Below, piece after piece: positions 1 through 23,786 of a stretch of DNA of 64,000 nt. The translations under genes and the position numbers were made by a program. Position 1 is the stretch's first letter, and each line of letters starts with the position of its first letter. This DNA is from Chondrilla cf. caribensis (taxonomy: Eukaryota > Porifera > Demospongiae > Chondrillida > Chondrillidae), in contig OZ026561.1 in assembly GCA_964020155.1 (NCBI GenBank), forward strand, positions 835,001-899,000, written 5' to 3'. The notes below the pieces were generated by a model. That model was not told the origin of the DNA. It did no database searches and saw only the letters and a program-made list of their open reading frames with translations.

Positions 1-728
1 TAATACGCCATCTTGTTCAATTAAGTACATTCGCTTACTTCATAACAATGAGTCACGATGGCTCAGTGAGCAGATGACATGTTTTATAACGAGTTTTCAT
101 AGGTTTAAATCGCTGAGACGTTTTTTTTTTGTTTTTTTTTTCCAAATCATAAACATTTACCCACCTCTCCCCCAATTTTGACCGAGCACTTCACATCCAA
201 GTACACTGCTTTAATACATTGCAAAATTTAACCTGAATACCCAGTGATTCCAGCTTCCCCAAAGAAGCTCCCTATCAACAGAATCATATGCTTTTTTAAA
301 TCAATAAAAACACAAAACATACTTCCATTCGATTATATACATTTAGTGCCCATCAAGACCATCATCATTATATTATCAATACATCCCCTTCCTTTCCGAA
401 AACAATTCTGCTCCTCACATAACAAATTTTCACCTTCTACATATGCTTCACATTATTCAGTCAAAATACGAAAATGATAGAAATATAGGCATAATAAACC
501 AGCTAGAATCAATAAATAAGCAAGATAGTCGTGAAACTTATCTTAGTGAAAGAAATTTAACTACTTTGCTGACTCTTCACAATCTTCCTCCCCTTTGGAG
601 GCAGATTGTGAAGAGAAGGGGAGATTGTGCCCAATGTGGTTAATCAACACGTGGACATCATGAGATGCTCGATTTCCTGTGTATGTGAAGTAAACTAGCA
701 TTGTTTGCTGACTTGTTTCCACTCACAG
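1..728. other. Upstream flank of the first Ig block, no gene recognised
   Basis: No exon, TATA box or signal-peptide exon like those of the paralogous genes further right could be found here. Similarity to the paralogs begins only about 60 bases before the acceptor at 728. The 5' exon of the first gene must therefore lie left of the window or have been displaced. Short open frames are present (for example 244-477) but have no recognisable domain. The one structured element is a hairpin at 573-615. Confidence 0.6.
573..615. repeat. Short inverted repeat (hairpin)
   Basis: Arms 573-591 and 597-615 are complementary over 19 bases with one mismatch, around a 5-base loop. It lies just upstream of the first Ig exon, in the stretch where similarity to the paralogs is lost. 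It may be a remnant of a foldback element or an insertion scar; no function can be assigned. Confidence 0.7.
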
Positions 729-2263
729 GTGTTGACCAGATCTCAATGCAGGGAATCTACTACTTATACTCTGGTCCTCCGAGACAGTGGTAATCATCTT
801 GCAAAGCTACCAGACCAGTCTCAAGTGAAGTTGGACTGCGGACCACTTGCTGTTGCTGTATTTGGAAATCAGGCTAATCTAACATCGATGGAATGGAGCA
901 AGGATAGCATCCAAATTGTTGACAACTACACTGTAAGGAATGTACTCGTAATCAATGACAACCATGAGTTGTTGATCGATGGCTTAAAAGCAGGTGGATT
1001 GTATGAAGACGGTACAGAAGGCAATTACACCTGCAAAGTCTGTTTGGACCAAAGATGCCATGAAAGTACAATAAAAGTACTAACTGACCCAGAAGGTAAG
1101 CTGATGCACAATTTACTAGTTTGAGTAAGATCACAGCAAAGCACAATTAACAGGTAATTGGACTTCTTGCTTTATGTTTGGCACAGGTACATTACTGAAT
1201 ATTACACGTCATGTCTCCATCGGAGCACAGGCTGTAGTGTGGTTGCTTGACCGGGTTCCTGTTGTAATGGACTGTGAAGAGAAGGCAGTTGCAGCATTTG
1301 GAGCGGAGTTGAACCTGTCTTCGATCGAGTGGTTTTACTGGGACTACAGGATAAGGGACAACGACACTGTAAGGAGCATAGCAATTTCTCCCAACAACTT
1401 GCTACTGATTACTCTCAAGATAAAGACTGGGGCTGAAGATGGGACAGACGGTACCTTCAAATGTCGAGCATGTAAAAATGAATTATCCAAGGAATGCCAA
1501 ATATTTCTAACTGAATTGTATGCATCCAGTAAGTGCCTAGTATGTCATAATGATTGTAAAATGAGTACAATAATAATGAAATGTTAGGAGATTCCTGCAT
1601 ATCATTGACTCAGATTCTTGTTCTCCTATCTAACTATGCTGTACAGGGGATGGCATAGTATTGGTGTTGAGCTTTTGAAACGCAGTAGACTGTAATAATC
1701 TGCAACCCACTGTATCCACCATGCCCTTTATCTGTCAGTATTTCTGTGTTATATATTTAGACTCTATAGCTGTAGTGGTATACTATCATAATAATATTGT
1801 ACTGTTGTATGTGTGTTGTGGAGAGTGTACTGAATCACTCAAATGCACTCCATGAACTCACAATATTGACCTTTTTTTCTTTTACTTTTACATATATTAG
1901 GTCCTCCCATCCTGCCATGTGATGATCCCCCTGCACCTGTACCTCCAAGCGGTTTCCTCAATCTCAACTTTGGGTGTGATATGTGTGTTCAGCCTGGTCA
2001 GTCAGTAATCGTTCTAAGTTTGGACTGTACACCTGATACCCGCCGACAACCTACTAATTGTACTATTCGTAATCCCGATGGAATAACTGCAAGAGATTTG
2101 GATGACGGAGCTGCCTTTGTTAGTGGAAATGATCAATTGACCATTATTAGACAGGTTATGAATCCCGAGGATCCATCTCCACCTACTGTACTGGGTAACT
2201 GGACATGTACCTGTGTCAATGAAGATGGAGTGACCACAGCAACCAGCAGAATTGGAGAGTGCC
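729..2263 (+). CDS. Three Ig-like exons, probable N-terminus of the adhesion GPCR
   Basis: Exons 729-1095, 1187-1528 and 1901-2263 each encode one Ig-like domain. Each has an AG acceptor and GT donor, and the introns are in phase 1. Domain 1 shows the Cys, the Trp in MEW, and the closing DGTEGNYTC. Domain 2 repeats this pattern (MDC, IEW, DGTDGTFKC). Domain 3 is shorter, with LDC and GNWTCTC. The three exons are close paralogs of exons in the secreted Ig-EGF genes at 23919-25442, 34426-35970 and 59056-60586. In those genes the first exon is a signal peptide ending in phase 0; none is visible here, so the 5' end is missing. The last exon ends in phase 1 and can splice to the Calx-beta exon at 3808, giving one open frame through to 19667. 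The alternative is an orphaned 5' part of an Ig-EGF gene whose EGF exons were lost. The join is inferred. Confidence 0.75.
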
Positions 2264-2489
2264 GTGAGTTGGTATCTTTTAGCTTACAGATTTAAGGAAA
2301 TAAATCATGCACATTGATGTTGAGTGTTATAGTAGACTGTTTACTCAATACAGTACAAACTGGTTGTTAAGCACATCACATCATATTAAGCGCACCCTAT
2401 AACTGAGGTGCATAACCTCTTGCTTATCTAAAGTCATATAAATTAATTCTTCAAAAAAGATTCCTCTGTGGTATTTCGGGTGAGCAGGA

Positions 2490-3450
2490 CATATTCCCGC
2501 CCTGAATGCCTTAACCGACAATGCTAGAAGGTGCAATCGTCCACTCTACATGGCCTTCATTGACTCACAGAAAGCGTTTGGATTTATCCCACACAACCTC
2601 ATCTCTGACATGGCTGAGCACATCTATCTTCCTCTGGAGGTTTCATCGTAATAATATAGCTGATTTATATTCCAAACTGATTGCTTTGGCATCAATGCCC
2701 CAAATGGGCACACCAAACTTTCCAGTCACAAAATGAGGACACCTTGTCTCCTCGACCCTAGTTGCTAGTTATTGCTTACCAATCTGATGGCAAAGCTACC
2801 ATTCATTACAAAAACAACTCCATCGTAGTTGTTGACCTATAGGAAGTGGAATTGTCATTTACTCAAAAATCATCTAAACCGTACCTTGCAGCCGAGGCAA
2901 ACCTCCGGGCCCGTATTACCCACTAAAAAGGTTATATGCTGTTGATACCACTCTTTTGCCTACTTTGAAATGACCACCAATCAGCCCAGCACAGTTGCCA
3001 AAAATGCTCTGAGTTGGCCCTAGAAATCCATTCAGACAAGTGTGTGTCTTTTCCTTCGATGGGTTGAAGGTGAAGAAGAAAGCAACTTTCATAAATTAAT
3101 AAGCAAATGAATCCACTTGAAACATATCATCTGTTCCCACCAAATTTCTAGGCTAAATCATTGGTGGCACACCAACAAGTAGAAAGGCAGCTGCAGGTAA
3201 GGCGCTGTCGAGGAAACTCAACACAGCCCTGCTAAACATTAACAAATGTGTCATCCGAGGAGAATTCAAAGCCTGGATATACAAGTTGTTTAATTTCTTG
3301 TACCATCACTACTTTTCAATCCCTCTGCAGATGCTATTCAAAAATCTCTTATACAGAGGATTCAAACAACTATCACATCCTACTCGAAGAAATGGCTCGA
3401 TCTCCCCAAAATGTACCACCCCAGCAGCTCTTTTCAGTGACAGTGTTAGC
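2490..3450 (+). pseudogene. Degenerate non-LTR retrotransposon reverse transcriptase
   Basis: A decayed reverse transcriptase can be followed across frames and stops. A palm motif resembling YMAFID.QKAF is near 2550-2580. A YAVD at about 2935-2946 stands where the catalytic YADD would be. A DKCVSF-like block lies near 3030-3055, and thumb-type sequence (GKALSRKLNTALLNI..., GEFKAWIYK) is at about 3200-3290. Frameshifts and stops throughout, and the lost catalytic Asp, show it is dead. It sits in the intron between the Ig block and the Calx-beta exons. It is not a copy of the intact element at 44904-48686. Confidence 0.75.
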
Positions 3451-3807
3451 GATATTGATGTGTTCATTGCCAATCTTTTTTCCTTTTCTCCTTTAATTCC
3501 TTTTCTATCTTTTTGTTTTGTTTCTTCAATAGTTTCCCTGAGCTTGCCAGGCACTTCCATGTTAGTCGGTTTTTAGTTCTGAGTCTGAGCTTTACTATTT
3601 TTGTTTCACTATTTCACATTACAATGTAGAATATTGTTTCATGTATCTTGTCACTTAATAATGATATTTCTCCCCCCCTTATTGATTCATTATATTACAT
3701 GCACACATAATATGTATAATAATATATGTTTTAGGTGGTATTGGTGCCTTTTATATAACCAACATCCAGATCAATCAGATGTGCGATACTTTTATTCCTC
3801 ATTGTAG

Positions 3808-5918
3808 GTGTTGGATTGTCCTTTGACCCCTCTTGGTACAGTGTTGTGGAAGGTTACTATGAAAACAATACAGTAACAATTGGCCTGACTGCTAACTCAA
3901 CTACAACTGGATTCACCTACACTGTGGAGATCAGTGTGAAGGACATCAACACTACTGCTGGTATGCTTTACATGGTAGAGTGACATTGTCATGTTTAAGG
4001 AGCCATTTGAGATGGACAACAGTTGAGTAAGCTCTCTTTGAAGCTTGTAACTCCATCCATGGCCCATGTGTGGGTATCACATGATGAGATTGGCAGCCGT
4101 AAACGTAATGGTCACTGGAAAATCACATAACTATATTTTTCTCCTAAGGTAATAACAAACTGTCACATGTTGACAATGGGAACAAATATCTACGTATAAG
4201 CACAATGGTGCATGGTAGCTCTGGGTGGTAGTTTAAAGAAGCGGAATTTCCGAGAACATAAGCAGTGATGAATCGCACTACTGTCACAAGGCTCTGATCA
4301 CATAATCATGAACACTTAATTTTGACTCCTAGAATAAATTGGTACACCAGCGTTACATACATAATAGGCATAACTATTAAGATTAGGTACAGTTTTTTTC
4401 AAAGAAAAAGTTATTAACAATCTATAAAGTATGGAAAAAGCATACAGTTGCTGCTGTATTGACACTTTCATATACTAAAACGATTGAAATGTCACTGCTT
4501 ATCACATGAATTGCATGTGACTCACCCACACTACACATCTGCAACTTAATTGTTGACACTCCAACTACAAATTTCCAGTCAGTGCCCTCAAATCCCACGT
4601 CATACCTGTGTGTATGTATATCAGTGATACTAGAGTATAATTGGTCCATTGATCCAGAGTGAGTTCTTTTGTTACTAGATTGTTTGGCTGAGTGATATGA
4701 AGAAGAAAACAGCCTTAGCAGCAGCACATTGTCATATTTTCCTCTTTTGTTATAAATTTTGCACTTTATTCCCATTTTATTTCTTTCCATTTTGTTATGT
4801 TTTTTTCGCTTTGTTTCATTTATTCTTCCAAAACACAGAAGTATGAAGATGTGTTCTGACATGTCCTTGCATGTATTGTGAAATCAAGTCTAATTTATCA
4901 CCAAACAACACTCCATAATATCCAATAGCATCCTAAATGTATGTGTTCATATATACTAGTACAGCCCTGTGAATCTAAGGCTATCAGAATACTCATTTAC
5001 TCTGTGATCCCCACAGGTTCGGACTACAATGTGACCGCTCTGAATGTTACAATGAGAGCTGGAGAGACAAGGGCTACGTTTAGTGTGGGCATAATTGCTG
5101 ATTCTGTTTTGGAAAGAAGAGAATCCTTCCAGTGCACAATCTCTAAGATCCATGCTCCATTGCAGTTCATTCCAATTGAATGGGATCAAGTTCCTGCAAC
5201 TGTTATCATTGATGAATACGTTACTTCAGTGTTCCTTGGGAACTATTTGTCTCGAGTGTCTGAGAATGTCTCTCATGTACCTATTACTATATTAAGTTAT
5301 AGTATTGCTGCATTTGAGTACACCGTGGATCTTTATGTTGAGAATGGTAGTACTGCAGAAGGTATGTTACAATCGCCTATATACAAGGCATTGCATTTAG
5401 TTTATTCATCAACCTCTGTTTTTCGTCCATCCACTAAGGAGTATGTATACAACTTACGTACATACCTTTCCTGAGCTATCAATGATAAATCAGTCCTTTG
5501 TATATAGTAACACGTTCCATTGCAAGTCATTGCTTTCCTATTTGTCTATTGTAACATGGTGGCCACTTAGCCATCCAGCTAAGTGCTGCCTGTTGACAGT
5601 GTGATAGTTTTAAGGTCCACTAAAATGTGCATAATGTACACACAGCTCCAGCACTTTAATGAACATTTTGTTTGATATTGTAACTAGAGGGATGCTGTAT
5701 TGTACTTCTACTTCCATTGTTAGAGGGCAGTGACTTTTTGCTTCCTGAAGTGGTGTTCCGTCCTTACCAGAGATCTGCTACAGTGAATGTGTTGATAATT
5801 GACGATGAGATAATAGAAGAAGTAGAAGATTTCACTATCCGTGGGACCATAGTAGCACCAGATGGTGGATTAGTTGAAGTATCTGGTTCAGTAACAATAG
5901 AAATTATGGACGATGACT
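3808..5918 (+). CDS. Two Calx-beta domains (adhesion GPCR ectodomain)
   Basis: Exons 3808-3960, 5017-5361 and 5724-5918 are all flanked by phase-1 introns and encode two Calx-beta domains. Domain 1 starts with LSFDPSWYSVVEG and continues into exon 2, with the typical GSDYN, then RAGETRATFSV and ending near VIIDEY. Domain 2 begins at VTSVFLGN in the same exon and finishes in exon 3 with EGSDF, TVNVLIIDDEIIEEVEDF and EIMDDD. Acidic clusters at the domain ends are the usual calcium ligands of this fold. Known relatives are the long adhesion receptor ADGRV1, Na/Ca exchangers and sponge aggregation-factor proteins. The exons join in frame both to the Ig block (1-1 phase) and to the HRM exon at 7087 (1-1 phase). 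Intron 3961-5016 shows nothing recognisable. Confidence 0.85.
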
Positions 5919-7086
5919 GTGAGTTGAAGTGCAATAGTTTAATTAGATTGTAGTTGCCACATTCACACATAAGCGTATGTATTTACGTATGCCCACCAAC
6001 TGTGTATACATGCATACACGAATGTGCCCATATAAAAGGGAATTTAGTTATGTAGAGGTAGGTAGGTATAATGTATGTAGGTAGGTAGTGGGATGGAGGT
6101 GGGAGGGAGGCAGAGTGAAAGAGCAAGCTAATACAGAGAATACATGCTAGTTATCACATGATGACGTCATACATCAAAGAGACCGGTATGTTAGTAAAAA
6201 ATTTACTAACACACCTAGCACGGTTAGTAAACCATAAGCGCCAAGGCGTTTACGCAAAGGACAGGGGAATCAATCAACTAAATAAACTGTCAAGCGAAAT
6301 GAATATCATTAGAATGAACGCCCGAAGTCAAGACAGTTACGAATAATAGTAACAAGAACGCGAAGTTCGTTCAGAAATCGAACCGTTCCTTTGTCGAAAG
6401 TATCAGATTAGAGTTCTTCCGGCCCTGGACTTTTTTGAAAAAAGCTCGTATATAACACACTGTTATATACGAACGCTTGTTGTGCGTCGTGTTCGTGGAC
6501 GCTTCAAAAACCCTTCAAAATCCTCATCGTCCAAGGTGAAAACAAAAGCTACCTAGATTTAGCGAGATGATCCTCAGATTTACCGGCTGAGATCCCGTCG
6601 TCATTCTTCCTCAGAAGATACAGAATCGACCGCGCTTTTTTACGGGTTGACATGTGATAAACTAGTTACAACAGGAGCGTAACGTCTTTAGATTTCGCTA
6701 GTAAATACTGCTTGTAGTCAGCTGCTGCTGCGAACCCTATACCATTCTTCCTTGAAAGATTCAAATTCAAAATCGAGCGCGCTTTCTAGGGCGCTTATTC
6801 TTGTGATAAACTAGTTACCACACAGCTTCTTTATGGCGTAACGTATTTACTGACCTCGCCCCTCGGGCGCTACGCGCCCTCGGGTCTCGATCAGTAAATA
6901 CGTTACGCCCTAGAAGCCATGTGGTAACTAGTACTTATATACAGAGATGTGATTGTTGCAGTTGTGGGATCTTGTTGACCCTTGGGTAACCTTGCCATAA
7001 TGGCTACTATACTAGGCACCCAGAAGAGCTGCTACCTTAAGCTTGCTGGAGACGTGTATCACTGCTTCTTATTCCCCAACCAACAG
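5919..7086 (+). other. Intron with clustered foldback sequences
   Basis: This intron has a local base composition unlike its neighbours, with CG-rich patches. It has a perfect 10-base inverted repeat at 6189-6211 and a perfect 11-base inverted repeat with a 3-base loop at 6447-6471. An imperfect direct duplication pairs about 6601-6690 with about 6742-6850. A large stem lies at 6811-6931. No open frame with a known domain was found. The most likely explanation is a foldback or MITE-type insertion of roughly 6150-6935. Confidence 0.55.
6811..6931. repeat. Large foldback stem-loop
   Basis: Left arm 6811-6853 and right arm 6891-6931 are inverted complements over about 41 bases with a few mismatches. 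Both run from CTAGTTACCACA to TTTACTGA or its complement. The 37-base loop is GC-rich and carries a smaller inverted pair (GGGCGC / GCGCCC). A partial copy of the outer sequence occurs at about 6655-6690. The structure is typical of foldback transposons. Confidence 0.8.
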
Positions 7087-19667
<12,581 letters not shown>

Positions 19668-22600
19668 GCAGAGGGAGTGTACTGGACCCTAATAATGTTA
19701 ATTTGAAAATTAATGAATATTATCTACAATTGATATTGCCTTATAGGCCTTAGAGAATTTAATATAATATTATTATCTTGTGTGTTGGTCTTATAACTGA
19801 CAACAGGAGATTGTTATACATGCTATAATTATGAAATTTCCCATTATGATATTTGATTTACTGTTGTACTGACAAGAATTGCATCCTTGTCTTTAGTATT
19901 GAATTGCAATGTAATGAATCACACTGATATGGTTTCTGCATGTATCTGTATTGACTGTATTCCTGTAACCCAGATATTAGGTGGTATAATCTGTATGTTA
20001 GTCTGTTATGTCTAATATTTATGGACTATTTGCATGTGAGGTCCTCAAGGGATACACTAGGAGTAGGATTGTAGGTAACACAAGCATGTTTGTGGAAAGA
20101 ATGTTAACACTACACTAACACTACCAGGTTTTGAGCCTCAGGGTCACTAATACATGCTTAGCAGAGGCACTATCCCTGAGCCTACATACATACTCACTGG
20201 AATCCTAGCCATTAACCTATTGCAAAGTTCATGTCATATGTCATTGAATGTGGAGTTGGTTCCTTAAAGCAGGAAAAATTGTGGAATTTGATAGCTTGCC
20301 TTCAATTTTAATGCTGAAATCCATTGAAAGGAACCACTTCCATTATACGTTGGAGCCCACACATCTTAGGATCTCTGTTGTAATAAACATGATTCATCAC
20401 TATAGAACTTGAACTACTACCATTGGTTCACCCATCACTTAACTAAGTACATGTTTTTCATTCCCATAGGCTACATGCCTAATACATGAGCTTATAAACA
20501 ATTGTGTATAATGCTTGATATAGTGTTACCTACATCATTGTATTGTGGTTTGAAGGTGTGCATCTTGTATTGTGCAATCATTGCATTTGATTGTGCAATT
20601 ATGACAAAAAGGCACACTGACAGTAATTATGTGTATCACGTGTGTCCACATGTGCACTACACAATTTCCCACACATTTTTATTGCACTTTCTTCAGTACG
20701 TACATGTCCATGTACGTACTGTTATTATGCTGATTGGTATTAATGAGTCATGACATTTTCAGCGCAGTGTCTGACTTCCATTTACTATCACTGGGTACTA
20801 TAATGTATTCCAAGTGTACTGCCTTACACTGTTTTTGATGGTTTCAAAGTGCACTTCAGAGAACAGAGTCTACAACTGCAAATAAGAAGCCTTACAATAA
20901 GTGTTAACCTTTACAGTGCATGTGTACACCATGATGAGATATGAAACACTGTGGGAACATGGGCGAGAGCACAAGACGCCAGGTATAACAAGGCCATAGG
21001 TAGTGGTGGGGCTTTTAAGGTTTTGGCCTTACCACTTTTTTGTACTTCCACTTCTCAGTGCCATCTTTTGATTACATCATAATTCATATATATCTCATAA
21101 TGATGTAATCAACCCTGTCCTGACTGTAATTATGTCATAGAATTCGTCAATAAGCATGGTGCTGTCAAAGCCTATGATCTAATTTATAACACTTTGTGCT
21201 ATAATGAATTTCAGATACTGCCCTACACTGTTTTTTGATGGTTTCAAAGTACACTTCCCAGAACAGAGTCTACATCTGCAATTGAGAAGCCTTACAAAGA
21301 GTGTCACCTTTACAGTGCATGTGTACACCATGATGAGATACAAAACGGTGTGGGAACGTGGGTGAGATCACAAGCTGTCAGGTATAACAAGGCCATAGGA
21401 AGTGGTGCAGCTCGTAAGGCACCTCAGTGGAACTTTGATAAAGTGGTTCCATCTTTTGATTACATCATAATTAATATGTCATAATGATGTAATCAACCCT
21501 GTCCTCACTGTAATTATGTCATAGAATTCCTCGAATGAGCATGGCGCTATTGAAGCCTGTACTGAACGTGACAAATTACACATGCCCTCCATTGGTGGGA
21601 AGCCTCTCTCTTTTCAATCCCCATCCCCTCCCCCCCCAGCATGTGTTTGGTAAGAAGAATGTCGTTAGTATATCGTTATACGTACAGTACATAAAACGGT
21701 GTCCAGACTAGTATGTTTATGTGAGTTATTGCTAGCGAAGTGAGCAGAAAATTACTTTATACAGTCTTATTACTTTCAAATGCTCTCTACTGCCTTGTAT
21801 AAACAGATCTAGAAACCAGTATTGGTCTATTAATTTTAATATGTTTTGCTTTTGGTTTTGTGTTCGTTTTTTGCTGGGCACCTAGCATAGTAACCCTCTA
21901 ACCTAAAGGCTCACTCAGGGTAAACAAGGTTCCAATAAACAATAAACAGTATTTTGTTAATTGTATATGTATATTCAAGCCAATGTCATTTGTACATGTC
22001 GTCCATGTTCAGTAGATTAGACCACTCTCATACAGGAGTGAAATGACAATGTGCAAAAGAGTTGAAATCATTGTTAATTTATTCAAATCAGGTTGTTTAG
22101 GATTATAGGAAAGATGAGGATTGGAGTTAGGGTTAGGAAGTAGGCCAGACACTGGGATCTGATGTGAATACCTTTTTGACTTATAACACTGTGTACTATA
22201 ATGGTTTCGAGGTACTGCCCTACACTGTTTGTAATGGTTTCAAAGTACACATCACAGAACAAATAAGATGCCTTACAATAAGTATCATCCTTACAGTGCA
22301 TGTGTACACCATGATGACATATGAAACAGTGTGGGAACATGGGTGGGACCACAAGCCAGCAGGTATAAGCAGACACTAGTACTGGTCTAGTAAATAACTT
22401 TCATTACATTATATTTGAATTGTATGTATTTATGCCAATGTCATTTGTACGTCGTCCATGTTCAGTAGATCAGACCACTCTCATACAGGAGTGAAATGAC
22501 ATTGTGCAAATGAGCTGAAACCATTGATAATTTATTCAAATCGGGTTTGTAGGGTTGTAGGGGAAGATGAGGATTGGAGTTATAGGGTTTTAAAGTAGAC

Positions 22601-23434
22601 AAGACACTCAGATCTGATGTGAATTCCTTTGTGATTTATAACTCTGTGTACTATAAAGAATTCTAGATACAGCCTCACACTGTTTTTGACGGTTTCAAAG
22701 TACACTTCACAGAACAGAGTCTATAACTGCAAGTGAGAAGCTGTACACTTCACAGAACAGTGTCTATAACTGCAAGTGAGAAGCTGTACACTTCACAGAA
22801 AAAGTCTACAGCTGCCAGTGAGAAGCCTTACAAAGAGTGTCAACCTTTACAGTGCACGTGTACACCATGATGAGAGAGATCAATGTGAACAAAACAGTGT
22901 GAGTGAGAGCACAAGCCGTCAGGTATGAGCAGACAATAGTACTGGTCTGGTAGTTTTAATATGTTAATTGTATGCATTTATGCCAATGTCACAGGGCTGG
23001 GCGAATTGTAGAATTAGAGTTAGGGTTAGGGAGTAAGCAAGACTCTCAGATCTGATGTGAATTCCTTTATCAAAATATAATTCTGTATGTATCTGAATGA
23101 ACATTAATTTATGATTTGCATAATAAAGCAACACTTAGTGCAAGCTGGTTGATATAATATGATTGAGACTCATAAATGGATACTTCTTCCGGTATGTTAC
23201 GCTCGGTATTTTATATATTATAATATATATAATACGTGTTCCCGCACATAACAGTTACTGCAACAATGAATTTATATTGTATGAAAAAGATGGGTGATTT
23301 CGAATGCCGACAATTAAAAATTGGGCAAAAAATCGTGCACTGAAGTTCTGCCGAATGTATTAACTTCAGTGAAGGTTCTTCTGAACCTAACAAAGATATC
23401 CAAGTTATTCAAGTGCAGGGGTGGTACACACACA

Positions 23435-23472
<38 letters not shown>

Positions 23473-23680
23473 CACATATGCACACATGCACACTGACACA
23501 AGTGATGAGTGTGATTCATATTTTGTTGCCTCTGCCAATGATGTTGTTTATGCACACATTTGTACCTGGATAGACTAGTAAGTATAATAGTAGATTATAA
23601 TGATGTCATTCAACTCTCTCTGAAGTTTGAGAGTAACACCTGCTGGGTCCTCTCTCCTTATAAGGTAATAACAAGTAGGT
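19668..23680. other. Spacer between the GPCR and Ig-EGF gene A
   Basis: The first 500 bases after the stop hold no recognised gene. From about 20150 the sequence is repeated in the other spacers (for example 30545, 27270, 39890, 55730, 62810). It holds four exon-like cassettes: 20815-20962, 21215-21361, 22212-22341 and 22666-22910. The last contains extra partial copies of a 43-base unit. Inverted repeats GATTACATCAT / ATGATGTAATC flank about 20 bases at 21070-21110 and again near 21458-21492. Short TTAGGGTTAGG motifs occur near 22126 and 23015. No convincing gene. Confidence 0.7.
23430..23500. repeat. Promoter-proximal (CA)n of gene A
   Basis: CA-rich repeat with interruptions about 200 bases upstream of the TATA box of gene A. 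The same position is occupied by CA tracts of different length at 28075-28147, 33874-33987 and 58601-58641 in the paralogs. Confidence 0.9.
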
Positions 23681-23689
23681 TTCATACAG

Positions 23690-23697
23690 TATATAAG
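23690..23697 (+). promoter_or_regulatory. TATA box of Ig-EGF gene A
   Basis: TATATAAG, 90 bases before the start codon at 23787. It is embedded in a block conserved in all family members: an upstream CTTATAAGGTAATAACAAG element at about 23658, then CATACAGTATATAAGAGCAG. Equivalent boxes are at 34192-34199 and 58864-58871, with a weaker TATAAG at 28372-28377 in the broken copy. Confidence 0.75.
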
Positions 23698-23786
23698 AGC
23701 AGAATGTTGGACGAACACCAATGTTACAGCTTATACGGATGTGTTCCTCAAACGTTTCCGAGTGTTAATAGCTGTTAGCAACCAGA

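Noticed and set aside
4422..4862. 146-codon open frame on the minus strand inside the Calx-beta intron
   Set aside because: No recognisable domain, no promoter or splice context I could support, and it lies within an intron of the receptor gene.
6160..6175. ATGACGTCAT palindrome as a CRE promoter site
   Set aside because: Deep inside an intron, next to foldback sequence, with no nearby start of transcription.
20502..20753. Recurrent 60-80 codon frames in spacers (also near 29078, 30892, 56247, 63028)
   Set aside because: Copies of the common spacer read by chance; frames and stops shift between copies and no splice or promoter signals fit.
23012..23032. TTAGGGTTAGG motifs in spacers as interstitial telomere repeats
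   Set aside because: Only about two units each and simply copied with the spacer; no array.
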